Shown piece by piece: positions 28,368 through 37,327 of a stretch of DNA of 64,000 bases. This stretch comes from Halarcobacter bivalviorum. Its GTDB lineage: Bacteria > Campylobacterota > Campylobacteria > Campylobacterales > Arcobacteraceae. The stretch is taken from NCBI RefSeq assembly GCF_003346815.1, contig NZ_CP031217.1, positions 1,054,001-1,118,000 of the forward strand, written 5' to 3'. Numbering within the stretch: the first letter of the stretch is position 1; the number at the start of each line of letters is the position of its first letter. A model generated the notes under the pieces. The model was given only the letters and a program-made list of their open reading frames with translations. It was not told the origin of the DNA and ran no database searches. The position numbers and the translations under genes are program-made.

Positions 28368-28968
28368 TAAAGAAATTGATAAAGCTAGAATGTTTATTTA
28401 TAATGTTTTAGCAATGCTTTTTTTAGAAGATGAAGTAAAAAGTAATCAAGAACAAATTTTAGAAAGTTTAAAAATATTATCAGAAAATCCTTTTGACAGT
28501 GATTTTGCAGATTCAGTTAATAATATTATTGCTCTTATAGAATCATATAAAAAAGATGAGTTTTATGTGCAATACCAAGAACTATTTTTAGTTCCATTTG
28601 GAACATCTGTTTCTCTTAGTGCTTCATGGCATTATGATGAAAGAGAAGCTGGATTAATGCTTTTAAAAGTTAGAGATATTTTAGGTAAAACAAAAATTAG
28701 AAGAGATGAAAAAGCTTTTACAGCTCCTGAAGATAATTTTGGTTTTATCTTTACTCTTTGTGCTTATTTAATTGAGCAACAAGTTGAAGGAGAGATAAAA
28801 GAAAACCTTCAAAAAGAGTTATTTAAAGAGGTAATAAATCCATTTGTTGAGAAATTCTCATTTCAACTTGTATCAAGTGGTTCTGATGTTTATTCTCATG
28901 TTGGTTCTTTATTAAATATTTTCTTTAATTTTGAAAGATCATATTTAGAGCTTGAAAAAGTAGCTTAG
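28360..28968 (+). CDS. TorD/DmsD-type molybdoenzyme chaperone
   Basis: 202 mostly helical residues with the TorD-family features FYVQYQELFLVPFG and an EDNFGFIFTLCAYLIEQQ stretch. Such chaperones bind the Tat signal of a molybdoenzyme and hold it until the cofactor is inserted. The likely client is FdhA encoded 325 bases downstream. It overlaps the preceding Fe-S gene by 8 bases; a large hairpin separates it from the structural genes. Confidence 0.82.
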   Translation: MHSKEIDKARMFIYNVLAMLFLEDEVKSNQEQILESLKILSENPFDSDFADSVNNIIALIESYKKDEFYVQYQELFLVPFGTSVSLSASWHYDEREAGLMLLKVRDILGKTKIRRDEKAFTAPEDNFGFIFTLCAYLIEQQVEGEIKENLQKELFKEVINPFVEKFSFQLVSSGSDVYSHVGSLLNIFFNFERSYLELEKVA

Positions 28969-28977
28969 GCTATGGGA

Positions 28978-29024
28978 GTGAAACTCCCTCTAAGGACTTA
29001 AAGAGTCTTTAGAGGGTTTTTCAC
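28978..29024 (+). terminator. long hairpin between chaperone and fdh structural genes
   Basis: CCCTCTAAGGACT (28986-28998) pairs with AGTCTTTAGAGGG (29004-29016), one G-U, loop TAAAG, followed by TTTTT. An outer GTGAAA/TTTCAC arm extends it. It can act as a partial terminator or as a processing/stability element that sets fdh structural expression apart from the accessory genes. Confidence 0.65.
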
Positions 29025-29049
29025 CCACTAACAAAATAAGGAGTTTAAT

Positions 29050-29274
29050 ATGGCTGATGAGTTAACTCAAAGAAGAGGCTTTATTAAAAGAGCAGGGATT
29101 GCAGCTACTGTTTTAGCTGGTTCTGTTGTAGCAACTGCTGCGACTTCTGAAAGTAAAGATAGAGGAGCTGGAAGCAACGTTGGTAACGGTGTTGTAACGG
29201 GAACTTCTAACAAAAAAGAGATTCTTTATAAAAAGACTGCGGCTTGGAGCGAATTTTATAGCGCTGCAAAATAG
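29050..29274 (+). CDS. Tat-signal small protein of the formate dehydrogenase cluster
   Basis: 74 residues: a twin-arginine signal (QRRGFIKRAG followed by IAATVLAGSVVATAA), then a short Gly/Ser/Lys-rich tail ending in AAWSEFYSAAK. It matches the small formate dehydrogenase region Tat targets found just before fdhA in Campylobacterota and other proteobacteria. It is probably exported with, or part of, the enzyme, but its role is not established. GGAG lies 6 bases before the ATG, and fdhA begins 18 bases later. Confidence 0.83.
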   Translation: MADELTQRRGFIKRAGIAATVLAGSVVATAATSESKDRGAGSNVGNGVVTGTSNKKEILYKKTAAWSEFYSAAK

Positions 29275-29292
29275 ATTACATAGGAGAAGAAG

Positions 29293-32094
29293 ATGAATAT
29301 GCTTAAAAGCTTTGGAAGAAGAAGCTTCTTAAAGATGGCTTCACTTGCAACAGCTGTTACAGCAACTTCTGCCTTTGCTAGTACAAAAACGGTACTTAGA
29401 GATGCGACTGAGGAAGAGATTAAAAATCCATTCCCTGGGTCAAAGCTTGTAAAGACAATTTGTACGCATTGTTCAGTAGGTTGTGGTGTAATTGCTGAAG
29501 TTCAAAACGGTGTATGGGTAAGACAAGAAGTTGCTCAAGATCACCCTATTAGTCATGGAGGTCACTGTTGTAAAGGTGCTGATATGATTGATAAAATTAG
29601 AGCAACTAATAGATTACAATATCCAATTGAAAAAGTTAATGGAGCTTGGAAAAGATTAAAATGGGATGATGCTATGAGCAAAATCTCTGATAAACTTATG
29701 GCTCTAAGAGAACAATATGGTCCTGATTCAGTACAATTTTTAGGATCTGCTAAAGTTAGTAATGAGCAAGCTTTCTATATTAGAAAATTTGCTGCTATGT
29801 TTGGAACGAATAATATAGATCACCAAGCTAGAATTTGACATAGTCCAACAGTTGCCGGTGTGGCAAATACATGGGGTTATGGAGCTATGACTAATCACTT
29901 AGGTGATATGCAAAATTCAAAAGCTATTATTATTTTCGGAGCAAACCCAGCTTCTAACCACCCGATTTCTATGCAACATATTTTAAAAGCAAAGGAACAA
30001 AACGGGGCAAAAATTATTGTTGTTGATCCAAGATTTACTAAAACTGCTGCTAAATCTGATATCTATTGTAGAATTAGAACAGGTACAGATATCGCATTTA
30101 TGTATGGTATGATCAGACTAATCAAAGAGAATGGTTGGTATGACAAATCATTTATTGCAGATAGAGTTTATGGTATGGATGAAATCTTCAAAGAGTGTGA
30201 ACAATATACTCCTGAAGTAGTTGAAGATATTACTGGATGTCCTAAAGAGATGCTTATTCAGGCTACTACTGCATTTGCAGCAGCTGACCCAGGTGCATTA
30301 ATTTGGAATCAAGGTTGGACACAACATACTATCGGTTCTTCAAATACAAGATTAGGTTCTATTTTACAATTAGTACTTGGTAACATGGGTAAACCAGGTG
30401 GTGGATGTAACATTCTAAGAGGTCACGATAACGTACAAGGTTCTACTGACTTAGGTTGTTTATCACACACATTACCAGGATATTATGGTTTAAGTGAAGG
30501 TTCTTGGAAATACTTTGCTAAACAATGGAACGTAGATTATGACTGGTTAAAAATGAGATTCAAATCTCAAGAAATGATGCAAAAACCAGGATACAGTTTA
30601 TCATTATGGATTCACGGTGTAAATGAAAAAGAGAATGAAGCTAATAATGCTGGAGCTCCTTTAAAAGCACTTGTTTGTATTGGTAACGGTATTTCAACAA
30701 TTACTCAAACACATAAAGTAAAAGAAGCATTAGACAACTTAGATTTAGTTGTATTTATTGATCCATATGTAAATGATGCAGCAGTTATTACTACAAGAGG
30801 TGATAATATGTTCTTATTACCAGCAGCTTCACAAGTTGAGACTGAAGGTACAGTTGTAAATACTGCAAGAACTGCTCAATGGAGATATAAAGTTGTTGAT
30901 CCTTTATATGAAGCAAGAACAGACCACGATATCTTATTTGACTTTGCTAAGAGAATGGGATTCTATAAAGAGTTTGTTGCTGGTATGGGTAAAGGTGAAA
31001 ACTTTAAATGGCCAGAAGATGCTACTAATGAAATTGCAAGAAGTTTAAAAACTATTGGAATGCAAGGTAGAACGGCTGAAAGAATTAAAAAACATACTGA
31101 TAATTGGCACTTATTTAACTCTACATCTTTAAAAGGTAGAGGTCCAGTTACTAAAGAGTACTATGGTTTACCATGGCCTTGTTGGGATGAAAAACACCCT
31201 GGAAGTCCAGTATTATATAATGTAAACTTACCAGTATCTCAAGGTGGATTAGGATTTAGAGCTAGATTCGGTACAGAAAGAAATGGTGAAAGTTTATTAG
31301 CAGCTAATGGTGTTGCACCAGTTGGTTCTAAAGTTAAAGGTGGTTATGCAGAAATCACTTCTAAAAATATTGAAGAACTTGCAGGTATCAAATTAACTGA
31401 TGAAGAGAGAAAAGCAGTTGAAGGTAAAAACTGGAAAACTGATGATAGTGGTATTTTAGTTAAATATGCATTACAAGCAGGACTTGCTCCTTATGGAAAT
31501 GCAAGAGCTAGAACTATTGTTTGGAACTTTAAAGATAATATTCCTAAACATAGAGAGCCATTACACTCATTTAGACCTGATTTAGTTAAAAAATATCCAG
31601 CTATTGATGACTTAAAGAGCCATTATAGAACAAATGTTAGATATAAATCTGAGCAAAATGCACAAGTATGGGTAAATGATTATCCAGTAAATATTGTTTC
31701 AGGAAGAGTTGTTGAGCACATGGGAACAGGTACAGAGACAAGAGCTTCTAAATATTTAGCTGAATTATCTCCTGAAATGTACGGTGAAGTACACCCAGAA
31801 TTAGCTGCAAAACTTGGACTTAGAGATGGTGAAATGATGTGGGTTCATGGAACAGGTGGAGGAAAAATCAAAATTAAATGTGTACACAGTTTAAGAGTAG
31901 ATGAAAACTCAGTATTCTTACCTCAAAACTTCTCTGGTATCTGGAGTGGTGAGCATTTAGGTAAGAGATATCCATCAGCTACAGCACCATATGCATTTGG
32001 TGAGAGTTCTAACCAAGTTACAAGTTATGGTTACGATCAAGAAACATCTTGTCCAGAGACTAAATGTTCTCTAGTAAGATTAGAAAGAGCATAG
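29293..32094 (+). CDS. fdhA: formate dehydrogenase catalytic subunit, selenocysteine-containing
   Basis: Oxidises formate to CO2 on a bis-MGD molybdenum or tungsten centre in the periplasm. The frame is interrupted once, by TGA at 29836-29838; read as Sec it gives 933 residues with U182 in A-R-I-U-H-S-P-T, the expected metal ligand followed by His. The N terminus has a Tat motif (GRRSFLK) and a [4Fe-4S] site (C57, C60, C64, C92 or C93). Sequence similarity continues without break on both sides of the TGA, and a SECIS-like hairpin follows it. GGAG lies 6 bases before the ATG. fdhB starts 9 bases after its stop. Confidence 0.97.
29836..29866 (+). promoter_or_regulatory. Sec codon and bacterial SECIS-like hairpin of fdhA
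   Basis: TGA at 29836-29838 is followed after 13 bases by a stem TTGCC (29852-29856) and GGCAA (29862-29866) closing a GGTGT loop. Distance and 5-base loop match bacterial SECIS elements read by SelB. Confidence 0.8.
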
Positions 32095-32103
32095 GAGAAT
32101 AAA

Positions 32104-32697
32104 ATGGGAAAACAACCAGAATTTGCAAGAATGAAATTTTATTGTGATGAAAACCTATGTATCGATTGTAACGGATGTGTAGTTGCTTGTAAAGAGGCAC
32201 ACGAAGTTCCAGTAGGAGTTAACAGAAGAAAAGTTGTTACAGTAAATGAAGGTGTAGTAGGGAAAGAGATTTCTGTATCTATGGCTTGTATGCACTGTAG
32301 TGATGCTCCTTGTCAACAAGTTTGTCCAGTAGATTGTTTCTATATCAGAACTGATGGAATTGTTTTACATGATAAAGACAAATGTATCGGTTGTGGTTAT
32401 TGTCTATTTGCTTGTCCTTTTGGAGCTCCTCAGTTCCCTAAAGATGGTGCATTTGGAACAAAAGGAAAAATGGACAAATGTACTATGTGTGCGGGAGGTC
32501 CTGAAGAGACTAACTCTGCTGAAGAGTTCCATAAATATGGACAAAATAGAATTTCAGAAGGTAAGGTTCCTATGTGTGCTTCAATGTGTTCTACTAAAGC
32601 GCTTCTTGTTGGTGATTCTGACGAGGTTGCTTTAATTAAAACATATAGAGCTACGCATAAAGGAAAAGGTATCGCAACTGAATCTTATGGATGGTAA
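32104..32697 (+). CDS. fdhB: formate dehydrogenase iron-sulfur subunit
   Basis: 197 residues with four ferredoxin-type cysteine clusters (CIDCNGCVVAC, CMHCSDAPCQQVC, CIGCGYCLFAC and a CTMC...CASMC group), the four-cluster wire of the FdnH/HybA family. It passes electrons from FdhA to the cytochrome b subunit. The C-terminal membrane anchor seen in E. coli FdnH is absent. GGAG overlapping the fdhA stop is the ribosome binding site. Confidence 0.94.
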   Translation: MGKQPEFARMKFYCDENLCIDCNGCVVACKEAHEVPVGVNRRKVVTVNEGVVGKEISVSMACMHCSDAPCQQVCPVDCFYIRTDGIVLHDKDKCIGCGYCLFACPFGAPQFPKDGAFGTKGKMDKCTMCAGGPEETNSAEEFHKYGQNRISEGKVPMCASMCSTKALLVGDSDEVALIKTYRATHKGKGIATESYGW

Positions 32698-32702
32698 TAT
32701 AA

Positions 32703-33653
32703 ATGAACAATAGCTCGTTTTATGAAAGAAATAAGGCATATATTTTAACATTTTTAGGGCTATCATTAGTAGGATTTATTTTCTTAGAATTCTTAATGGT
32801 AATTGATTGGGATTACTTTATGAGATATAAGTTAGCAATCCTATTAACAGGGAATCTGGATGGAGTTTTAACTCCTCCAAGTTCTACTTATGAAGCTATG
32901 GTTAATAAAGCCTTTGGTCCAGGATATGAAGCTTTTGCCCCAGAGATTATTAGAGCAAGTAATGAGAGACAACTTTTTATTTGGTGGGTATTTGTTGCTG
33001 AAATTGCACTTTTCTGTTTTATGTATGTAAAATATGGAAGACAAGAAGCAGTAATTACAAGACCAGATGACCAAGTTCAAGTATTCTCTTTATTTCAAAG
33101 ATTTGTAATGATTGCAAATGTTTTAATCGTAATTACACTTATTATTACTGGTTTTAACATTACATGGGGATTAAGATCAGGTGGTGGAGATATCGCATTT
33201 TTCTTAAGAGGACTTCATGAAGTAACTGGAATCGCGTGGTTCCCAATTTGGTTACTAATGAGTATTATTGCATTTAAAGATGCTAAATTATTAGTTAAAA
33301 ATAGTTTAACAAATAAATTTATCTTACCAGGTAAATATAAACCTATGAAAAGAATTATTTATTTCTTCTTTGTTATTATGGGTGGTGGTTTACTTGTAAG
33401 TGGATTTTTAATCTGGTTTTTACATCCAGATGCATTTACTCATGGAGAGTTTATACAATTTAAGAGATTATTATTATATGTTCACTTTGGTTCATCTGTA
33501 ATGATTATGTTCTTTATGATGGATTTTGTATATTCTGTAGCAGTAGCTGTAAAAGGAAATATTCAAGGTATTATTACTGGAAAATATCCAAGAGAACATT
33601 TAGAGCAATTAGCACCAGATGTTTTAGCTGATATTGAAGGAAAAGGGAAGTAG
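32703..33653 (+). CDS. fdhC: formate dehydrogenase cytochrome b subunit
   Basis: 316 residues with an N-terminal transmembrane helix plus four core helices of the FdnI/FdoI di-heme b type. Candidate heme-ligand histidines are in RGLHEVTG and YVHFGSSV. It anchors the complex and reduces menaquinone. Compared with E. coli FdnI it has an extra N-terminal region of about 100 residues with a helix and a periplasmic loop. It ends just before fdhD. Confidence 0.92.
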   Translation: MNNSSFYERNKAYILTFLGLSLVGFIFLEFLMVIDWDYFMRYKLAILLTGNLDGVLTPPSSTYEAMVNKAFGPGYEAFAPEIIRASNERQLFIWWVFVAEIALFCFMYVKYGRQEAVITRPDDQVQVFSLFQRFVMIANVLIVITLIITGFNITWGLRSGGGDIAFFLRGLHEVTGIAWFPIWLLMSIIAFKDAKLLVKNSLTNKFILPGKYKPMKRIIYFFFVIMGGGLLVSGFLIWFLHPDAFTHGEFIQFKRLLLYVHFGSSVMIMFFMMDFVYSVAVAVKGNIQGIITGKYPREHLEQLAPDVLADIEGKGK

Positions 33654-33654
33654 T

Positions 33655-34485
33655 ATGACTAAGCCATACAGAAGTGAAAACTTCTCCCCTTTTCATACTA
33701 ATTCTTCTCAATATTGCAAAGAAGTAATAATTGATAGAATCTATGAAGATGGGTCTGAAGTTTTAGAAGATTATGTAATAAAAGAAGAAAAAGTTGAATT
33801 CTTTTTAAATGGTGAAAAGTTTTTATCTGTAATGACAATTGCAAAAAACCAAGATGCACATATTGTTGGATTTTTATTAAGTGAAGCAGTTATTAAAACT
33901 GTGGATGATATTCAATCAATAAATGTAAGTGAAGATGGTTTAAAAGTAGAAGTTATAGCAAATGTTAGTCAAGAAGGATTTGAAAACCTATTTAAAGAAA
34001 AAACTCTAACTTCAGGTTGTTGTGTTGGTGTAACAGGAAATGCAGAGAAGACTTTTGATTGTGCTTTTGTAAGTACTGATTATACTATTAAAGCAAAAGA
34101 TATTTTATCTCATATGAAAAAGTTTAATAAACCAAGTGAACTTTTTGATAATACAGGTTGTGTTCATAAAGCAGAATTAGTGCTTGAAGATGGTACAGTA
34201 TATATTTCAGAAGATATTGGAAGACACAACGCAATTGATAAAGTTATTGGTCAAGCTAGTTTAGATAGAAAAGATGTAAAAAGGTCAGTTCTTTATGCTA
34301 GTGGAAGATTATCAATGGAAATGGTTGTAAAGTGTGTTATGCATAAAATACCAATTGTTGTTTCAAAAGCAGCAGTAACATTTCAAGGTATTAAAAGTGC
34401 AAACGAACATGGTATCACTTTAATTGGTTTTGCAAGAAACAGTAAAATGAACCTTTATACTCATACAGGAAGAGTTCATGTCTAG
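33655..34485 (+). CDS. fdhD: formate dehydrogenase sulfurtransferase
   Basis: 276 residues. FdhD moves sulfur from a cysteine desulfurase to the bis-MGD cofactor, which is needed for formate dehydrogenase activity. The motif region TSGCCVGVTGNAEK, NTGCVHKAEL, EDIGRHNAIDKVIG and LYASGRLSMEMV are typical. ATG 33655 lies one base after the fdhC stop; an upstream in-frame ATG at 33634 inside fdhC is less likely. The family normally has CxxC at the sulfur site; here two adjacent cysteines occur. Confidence 0.93.
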   Translation: MTKPYRSENFSPFHTNSSQYCKEVIIDRIYEDGSEVLEDYVIKEEKVEFFLNGEKFLSVMTIAKNQDAHIVGFLLSEAVIKTVDDIQSINVSEDGLKVEVIANVSQEGFENLFKEKTLTSGCCVGVTGNAEKTFDCAFVSTDYTIKAKDILSHMKKFNKPSELFDNTGCVHKAELVLEDGTVYISEDIGRHNAIDKVIGQASLDRKDVKRSVLYASGRLSMEMVVKCVMHKIPIVVSKAAVTFQGIKSANEHGITLIGFARNSKMNLYTHTGRVHV

Positions 34486-34903
34486 TATAGACGATAATGT
34501 AAATATACAATTAGATAATACACAAAAAGAGTTATTATTAAATAATCTTGATGCTGATGGTAGATTATCATGTCTTAAAGCTTTTAAAGTTGCAAGATTA
34601 ATTGGTAAAAAACCAAAAGAGATGTCAGCCGTGACAAAAAGTTTAGGAATTAAAATCACAAATTGTGAATTGGGAGTTTTTGGAAAATTAAAATTCTTTG
34701 ATCCTAATATTGAAGTTTATAAAAACTTAAAAGAGAGCTACAATGGAGCAAAACAATTAGAGTGTAAAATTCTATTTGAAGAGGCTAGAAATAGTAGTTT
34801 AAAAACAGTAGGTTCTACAGTTAAAAATTCTGACATTGAAGTTACAAATTGTCAGTTAGGATGTTTTAGAGAAAGAAAGGGTAAAGTTGCCAAAACTAAA
34901 TAG
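34478..34903 (+). CDS. uncharacterised protein with a duplicated TNCxLGxF cysteine module
   Basis: 141 residues, no signal or membrane segment, no family I can name with confidence. It has two related halves: about 25-70 (SCLKAFKVARLIGKK...ITNCELGVFGK) and about 88-136 (ECKILFEEARNSS...VTNCQLGCFRERK). Each half has one Cys at the start of a helix and one in TNCxLGxF, and basic residues follow. It overlaps fdhD by 8 bases and the NifS-like gene by 17, so it is co-expressed with formate dehydrogenase maturation. A carrier or regulatory role is possible but not shown. Confidence 0.7.
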   Translation: MSSIDDNVNIQLDNTQKELLLNNLDADGRLSCLKAFKVARLIGKKPKEMSAVTKSLGIKITNCELGVFGKLKFFDPNIEVYKNLKESYNGAKQLECKILFEEARNSSLKTVGSTVKNSDIEVTNCQLGCFRERKGKVAKTK

Positions 34904-35867
34904 TCTTCAATACCATAAATTAGAAGATAATAGTTTAAATTGTTTATCTTTAGATGCTTTGGTTTCTAATGACTTTTTTGATGAGTTATCAAAAGAGTAT
35001 AAAAAGAGTTTTGGCTTTAAAAAGTTTAGAACTTTTTCTTTTTCAAAAGAGGGCTTTTTAGGTCTTTTTTTAGAGCTTAATTCAAAAATTGCAGTAAGTT
35101 TAGGTGAAAGTAAAGCAATAATTGATGGAGCTAAATTATATGAAAAGCTAGGCTTTCAAGTTCAATGGCTTTCTTTAAATAAAGATGGAAAAGTAAATTT
35201 ATATGATTTAGAAAATAAAGATATAGATTTCCTTTTTTTATCTTCTTATGTAATGGATACTTTTGTAAAGACTTCACTAAAAGAAGTTAAAAGTAAAACC
35301 AAAGCAAAAATCATCTCAAATGCAACAGCACACAAAGACAATTTAAGTGATATTATCTATTTTGACTCTTATAAACTTTTTGGATTCTGTACAGCTTCTG
35401 TTTTATTATTTGATAATGAAGAGTTTGAACAGCTATCAATAGGGCAAACTGATACCCTTGCTGTAAAATATACTCTTGAAGCAATAAAAAAACAAAACTT
35501 TGATTATGACTTAAAGCAAGAGTTTTTAGAAGAATTAATAGTATTATTCAAAGATGATATCTATTTTTTTGTAGAACCAAATACGACCTTAGAGTACTCT
35601 TTACATTTTGGATTAAAAGGAATAAAAGCAAGAGAGTTAATCCGTACCCTTGCTTTAAATAAAATCTTTATTTCAAATGGAGAAGGGTGTTCTTTAGGAC
35701 TTTCAAAGCCATCACAAATAATTCAGCAAATGGGTTATGATGAGCTTACAAGTAGAAATTCTATAAGCTTATCATTTTATAAAAGTGATGAAAAAATAGA
35801 TGTTAAAAATATAGTAAAAACTATCTATTTAAAATATAGACAGATTAAGGCTTTAAATGATGAGTAA
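34887..35867 (+). CDS. divergent NifS/IscS-like class V aminotransferase
   Basis: 326 residues, about 60-80 shorter than usual NifS proteins. The PLP lysine is probably in FDSYKLFGFCTASV and the C-terminal active-site Cys in NGEGCSLGLSKPSQIIQQMG, which mirrors the SACSSG...PSHVLxAMG region of cysteine desulfurases. The N-terminal PLP-phosphate region is weak. Between fdhD and moeA it could supply sulfur to FdhD or selenium to SelD. The start is TTG at 34887 with AAGG 7 bases before it. Enzyme activity is inferred only. Confidence 0.62.
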   Translation: MPKLNSLQYHKLEDNSLNCLSLDALVSNDFFDELSKEYKKSFGFKKFRTFSFSKEGFLGLFLELNSKIAVSLGESKAIIDGAKLYEKLGFQVQWLSLNKDGKVNLYDLENKDIDFLFLSSYVMDTFVKTSLKEVKSKTKAKIISNATAHKDNLSDIIYFDSYKLFGFCTASVLLFDNEEFEQLSIGQTDTLAVKYTLEAIKKQNFDYDLKQEFLEELIVLFKDDIYFFVEPNTTLEYSLHFGLKGIKARELIRTLALNKIFISNGEGCSLGLSKPSQIIQQMGYDELTSRNSISLSFYKSDEKIDVKNIVKTIYLKYRQIKALNDE

Positions 35868-37095
35868 AATATTTATTAGCTTAGAAGAAGCAATCAAAAA
35901 GAGTTTAGAGTTAGTTGAAGCATCAACTTTAATAGAATCAATTCCTTTAGAAAAAGCTTTAGGAAGAGTTTTATCTAAAGATATTATTTGTATTAAAAAC
36001 TTACCTGCTTTTAATAATTCAGCAATGGATGGCTTTGCTATTAAAGCTAGTGATGCAGGAAAAACTTTAACAATCAAAAAGAAAATCTTTGCAGGAGATA
36101 AAGGAGAAGTAAGCCCTTTAGAAAAAGATGAGTGTTATAAAATTATGACAGGGGCAAAAGTTCCAGCTGATGTTGATACCATTATTCCTTTTGAACTTTG
36201 TACTAATGTTAGTGAAACTTCTGTAACAATTCCAAATGAAGTAAAAAAAGGAAATCATTTAAGACTTAAAGGGGAAGAGCAAAAAGAGGGCAATACTCTT
36301 ATAAGTAAAGCTGAAACTATAAACTTCTCTCATATAACTCTTTTAGCTTCTCAAGGAATTACAATGGTAGAAGTTGTAAAGAAAATCTCTATTGCAGTAA
36401 TTTCAACTGGAAATGAATTAAAAGAGCCTTGGGAGTCTTCTGATGAAGAGGAGATTTATAATTGTAATTCATATGGAATAATCTCTTTGTTAAATCAAAA
36501 AGGTTTTGAAGCTTCGTATTGTGGAGTAATCTCTGATAATTTAGAAGAGTCTTCAAAATGTATCTCAAATCTAAAAAAATATGATGTGGTAATAACTACA
36601 GGTGGTATCTCTATGGGAGATGCTGATTTTGTTTCACAAGCTTTTAAAGAGAATGGATTAGAAGTTGCTTTTCATGGAGTAAATATTAAACCTGGAAAAC
36701 CAATTATGATGGGTAAAATGGATAATACTGTAGTTATCTCTTTACCAGGAAATCCTCTGCCAGCTTTAATTAATACCTATCTTTTTATTTTGCCAGTTCT
36801 TAGTAAAAAACAAGGAAGTAAAGCTTTTTATCACGATACAACTTTTTCTATGAATACTCAAAGATTTGAAGTAAAACAAGGTAAAGTAAATATAGTACTT
36901 GGAAAAGTAGAAAATGGAAACTTTAAAGTTACAAGAGATAACAAATATGGAGCTGCTATGATTACAGCACTTTATGAGAGCAATGCCTTACTTGTAACAA
37001 AAGAAGAGAGAGCCTCTTTAGAAGTAGGGGAAGAGGCTCATCTTATAAAATTTGATAGTGATTTAATAGAAAAAGAGTCATATATTTTTAATTAA
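35857..37095 (+). CDS. moeA: molybdopterin molybdenumtransferase
   Basis: 412 residues of normal MoeA architecture: FNNSAMDGFAIK at the N terminus, IMTGAKVPADVDTII, and the MogA-like domain with VISTGNEL, TTGGISMGDADFV and ISLPGNPLPA. It inserts molybdate into adenylated molybdopterin, the product of mog at 10.4 kb. ATG at 35857 overlaps the preceding stop by 11 bases (a second ATG at 35860). Last gene of the formate dehydrogenase cluster. Confidence 0.94.
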   Translation: MMSKIFISLEEAIKKSLELVEASTLIESIPLEKALGRVLSKDIICIKNLPAFNNSAMDGFAIKASDAGKTLTIKKKIFAGDKGEVSPLEKDECYKIMTGAKVPADVDTIIPFELCTNVSETSVTIPNEVKKGNHLRLKGEEQKEGNTLISKAETINFSHITLLASQGITMVEVVKKISIAVISTGNELKEPWESSDEEEIYNCNSYGIISLLNQKGFEASYCGVISDNLEESSKCISNLKKYDVVITTGGISMGDADFVSQAFKENGLEVAFHGVNIKPGKPIMMGKMDNTVVISLPGNPLPALINTYLFILPVLSKKQGSKAFYHDTTFSMNTQRFEVKQGKVNIVLGKVENGNFKVTRDNKYGAAMITALYESNALLVTKEERASLEVGEEAHLIKFDSDLIEKESYIFN

Positions 37096-37152
37096 AAAAA
37101 ACTATAGTAGTTTTGATACTTTTTTAGTATTTTTTATAGCTACAATTACCTT

Positions 37153-37239
37153 ATGAAAGAAGACTTATTAGTACTTGGGTCATGCTTAGTTATGTATCCA
37201 TGTTTATATTATGTTTTTTATATAGGATTTGTTAGTTAG
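37153..37239 (+). CDS. possible 28-residue hydrophobic peptide
   Basis: ATG to TAG encodes a short peptide with a Lys-Glu-Asp start and a hydrophobic stretch (LLVLGSCLVMYPCLYYVFYI) able to span a membrane. No good ribosome binding site is seen. It lies in the 232-base gap between moeA and the terminator at 37268. It could be chance. Confidence 0.25.
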   Translation: MKEDLLVLGSCLVMYPCLYYVFYIGFVS

Positions 37240-37267
37240 ATTAAATATTAATTTATGAGTATAAAAA

Positions 37268-37290
37268 AAGCCAGCTATAGAAGCTGGCTT
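37268..37290 (-). terminator. terminator of the aldolase gene
   Basis: AAGCCAGCT (37268-37276) pairs with AGCTGGCTT (37282-37290), loop ATAGA. Read on the minus strand the stem is followed by seven T residues, a canonical intrinsic terminator. Confidence 0.85.
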
Positions 37291-37327
37291 CTTAAAGATT
37301 TGAGGCTAACTCTTGTTCTTTAAAATT

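Noticed and set aside
29293-32094. fdhA as two genes or a pseudogene broken by TGA
   Set aside because: The frame is unchanged across the TGA, the codon is at the known Sec position, a SECIS-like hairpin follows, and all Sec machinery is encoded nearby.
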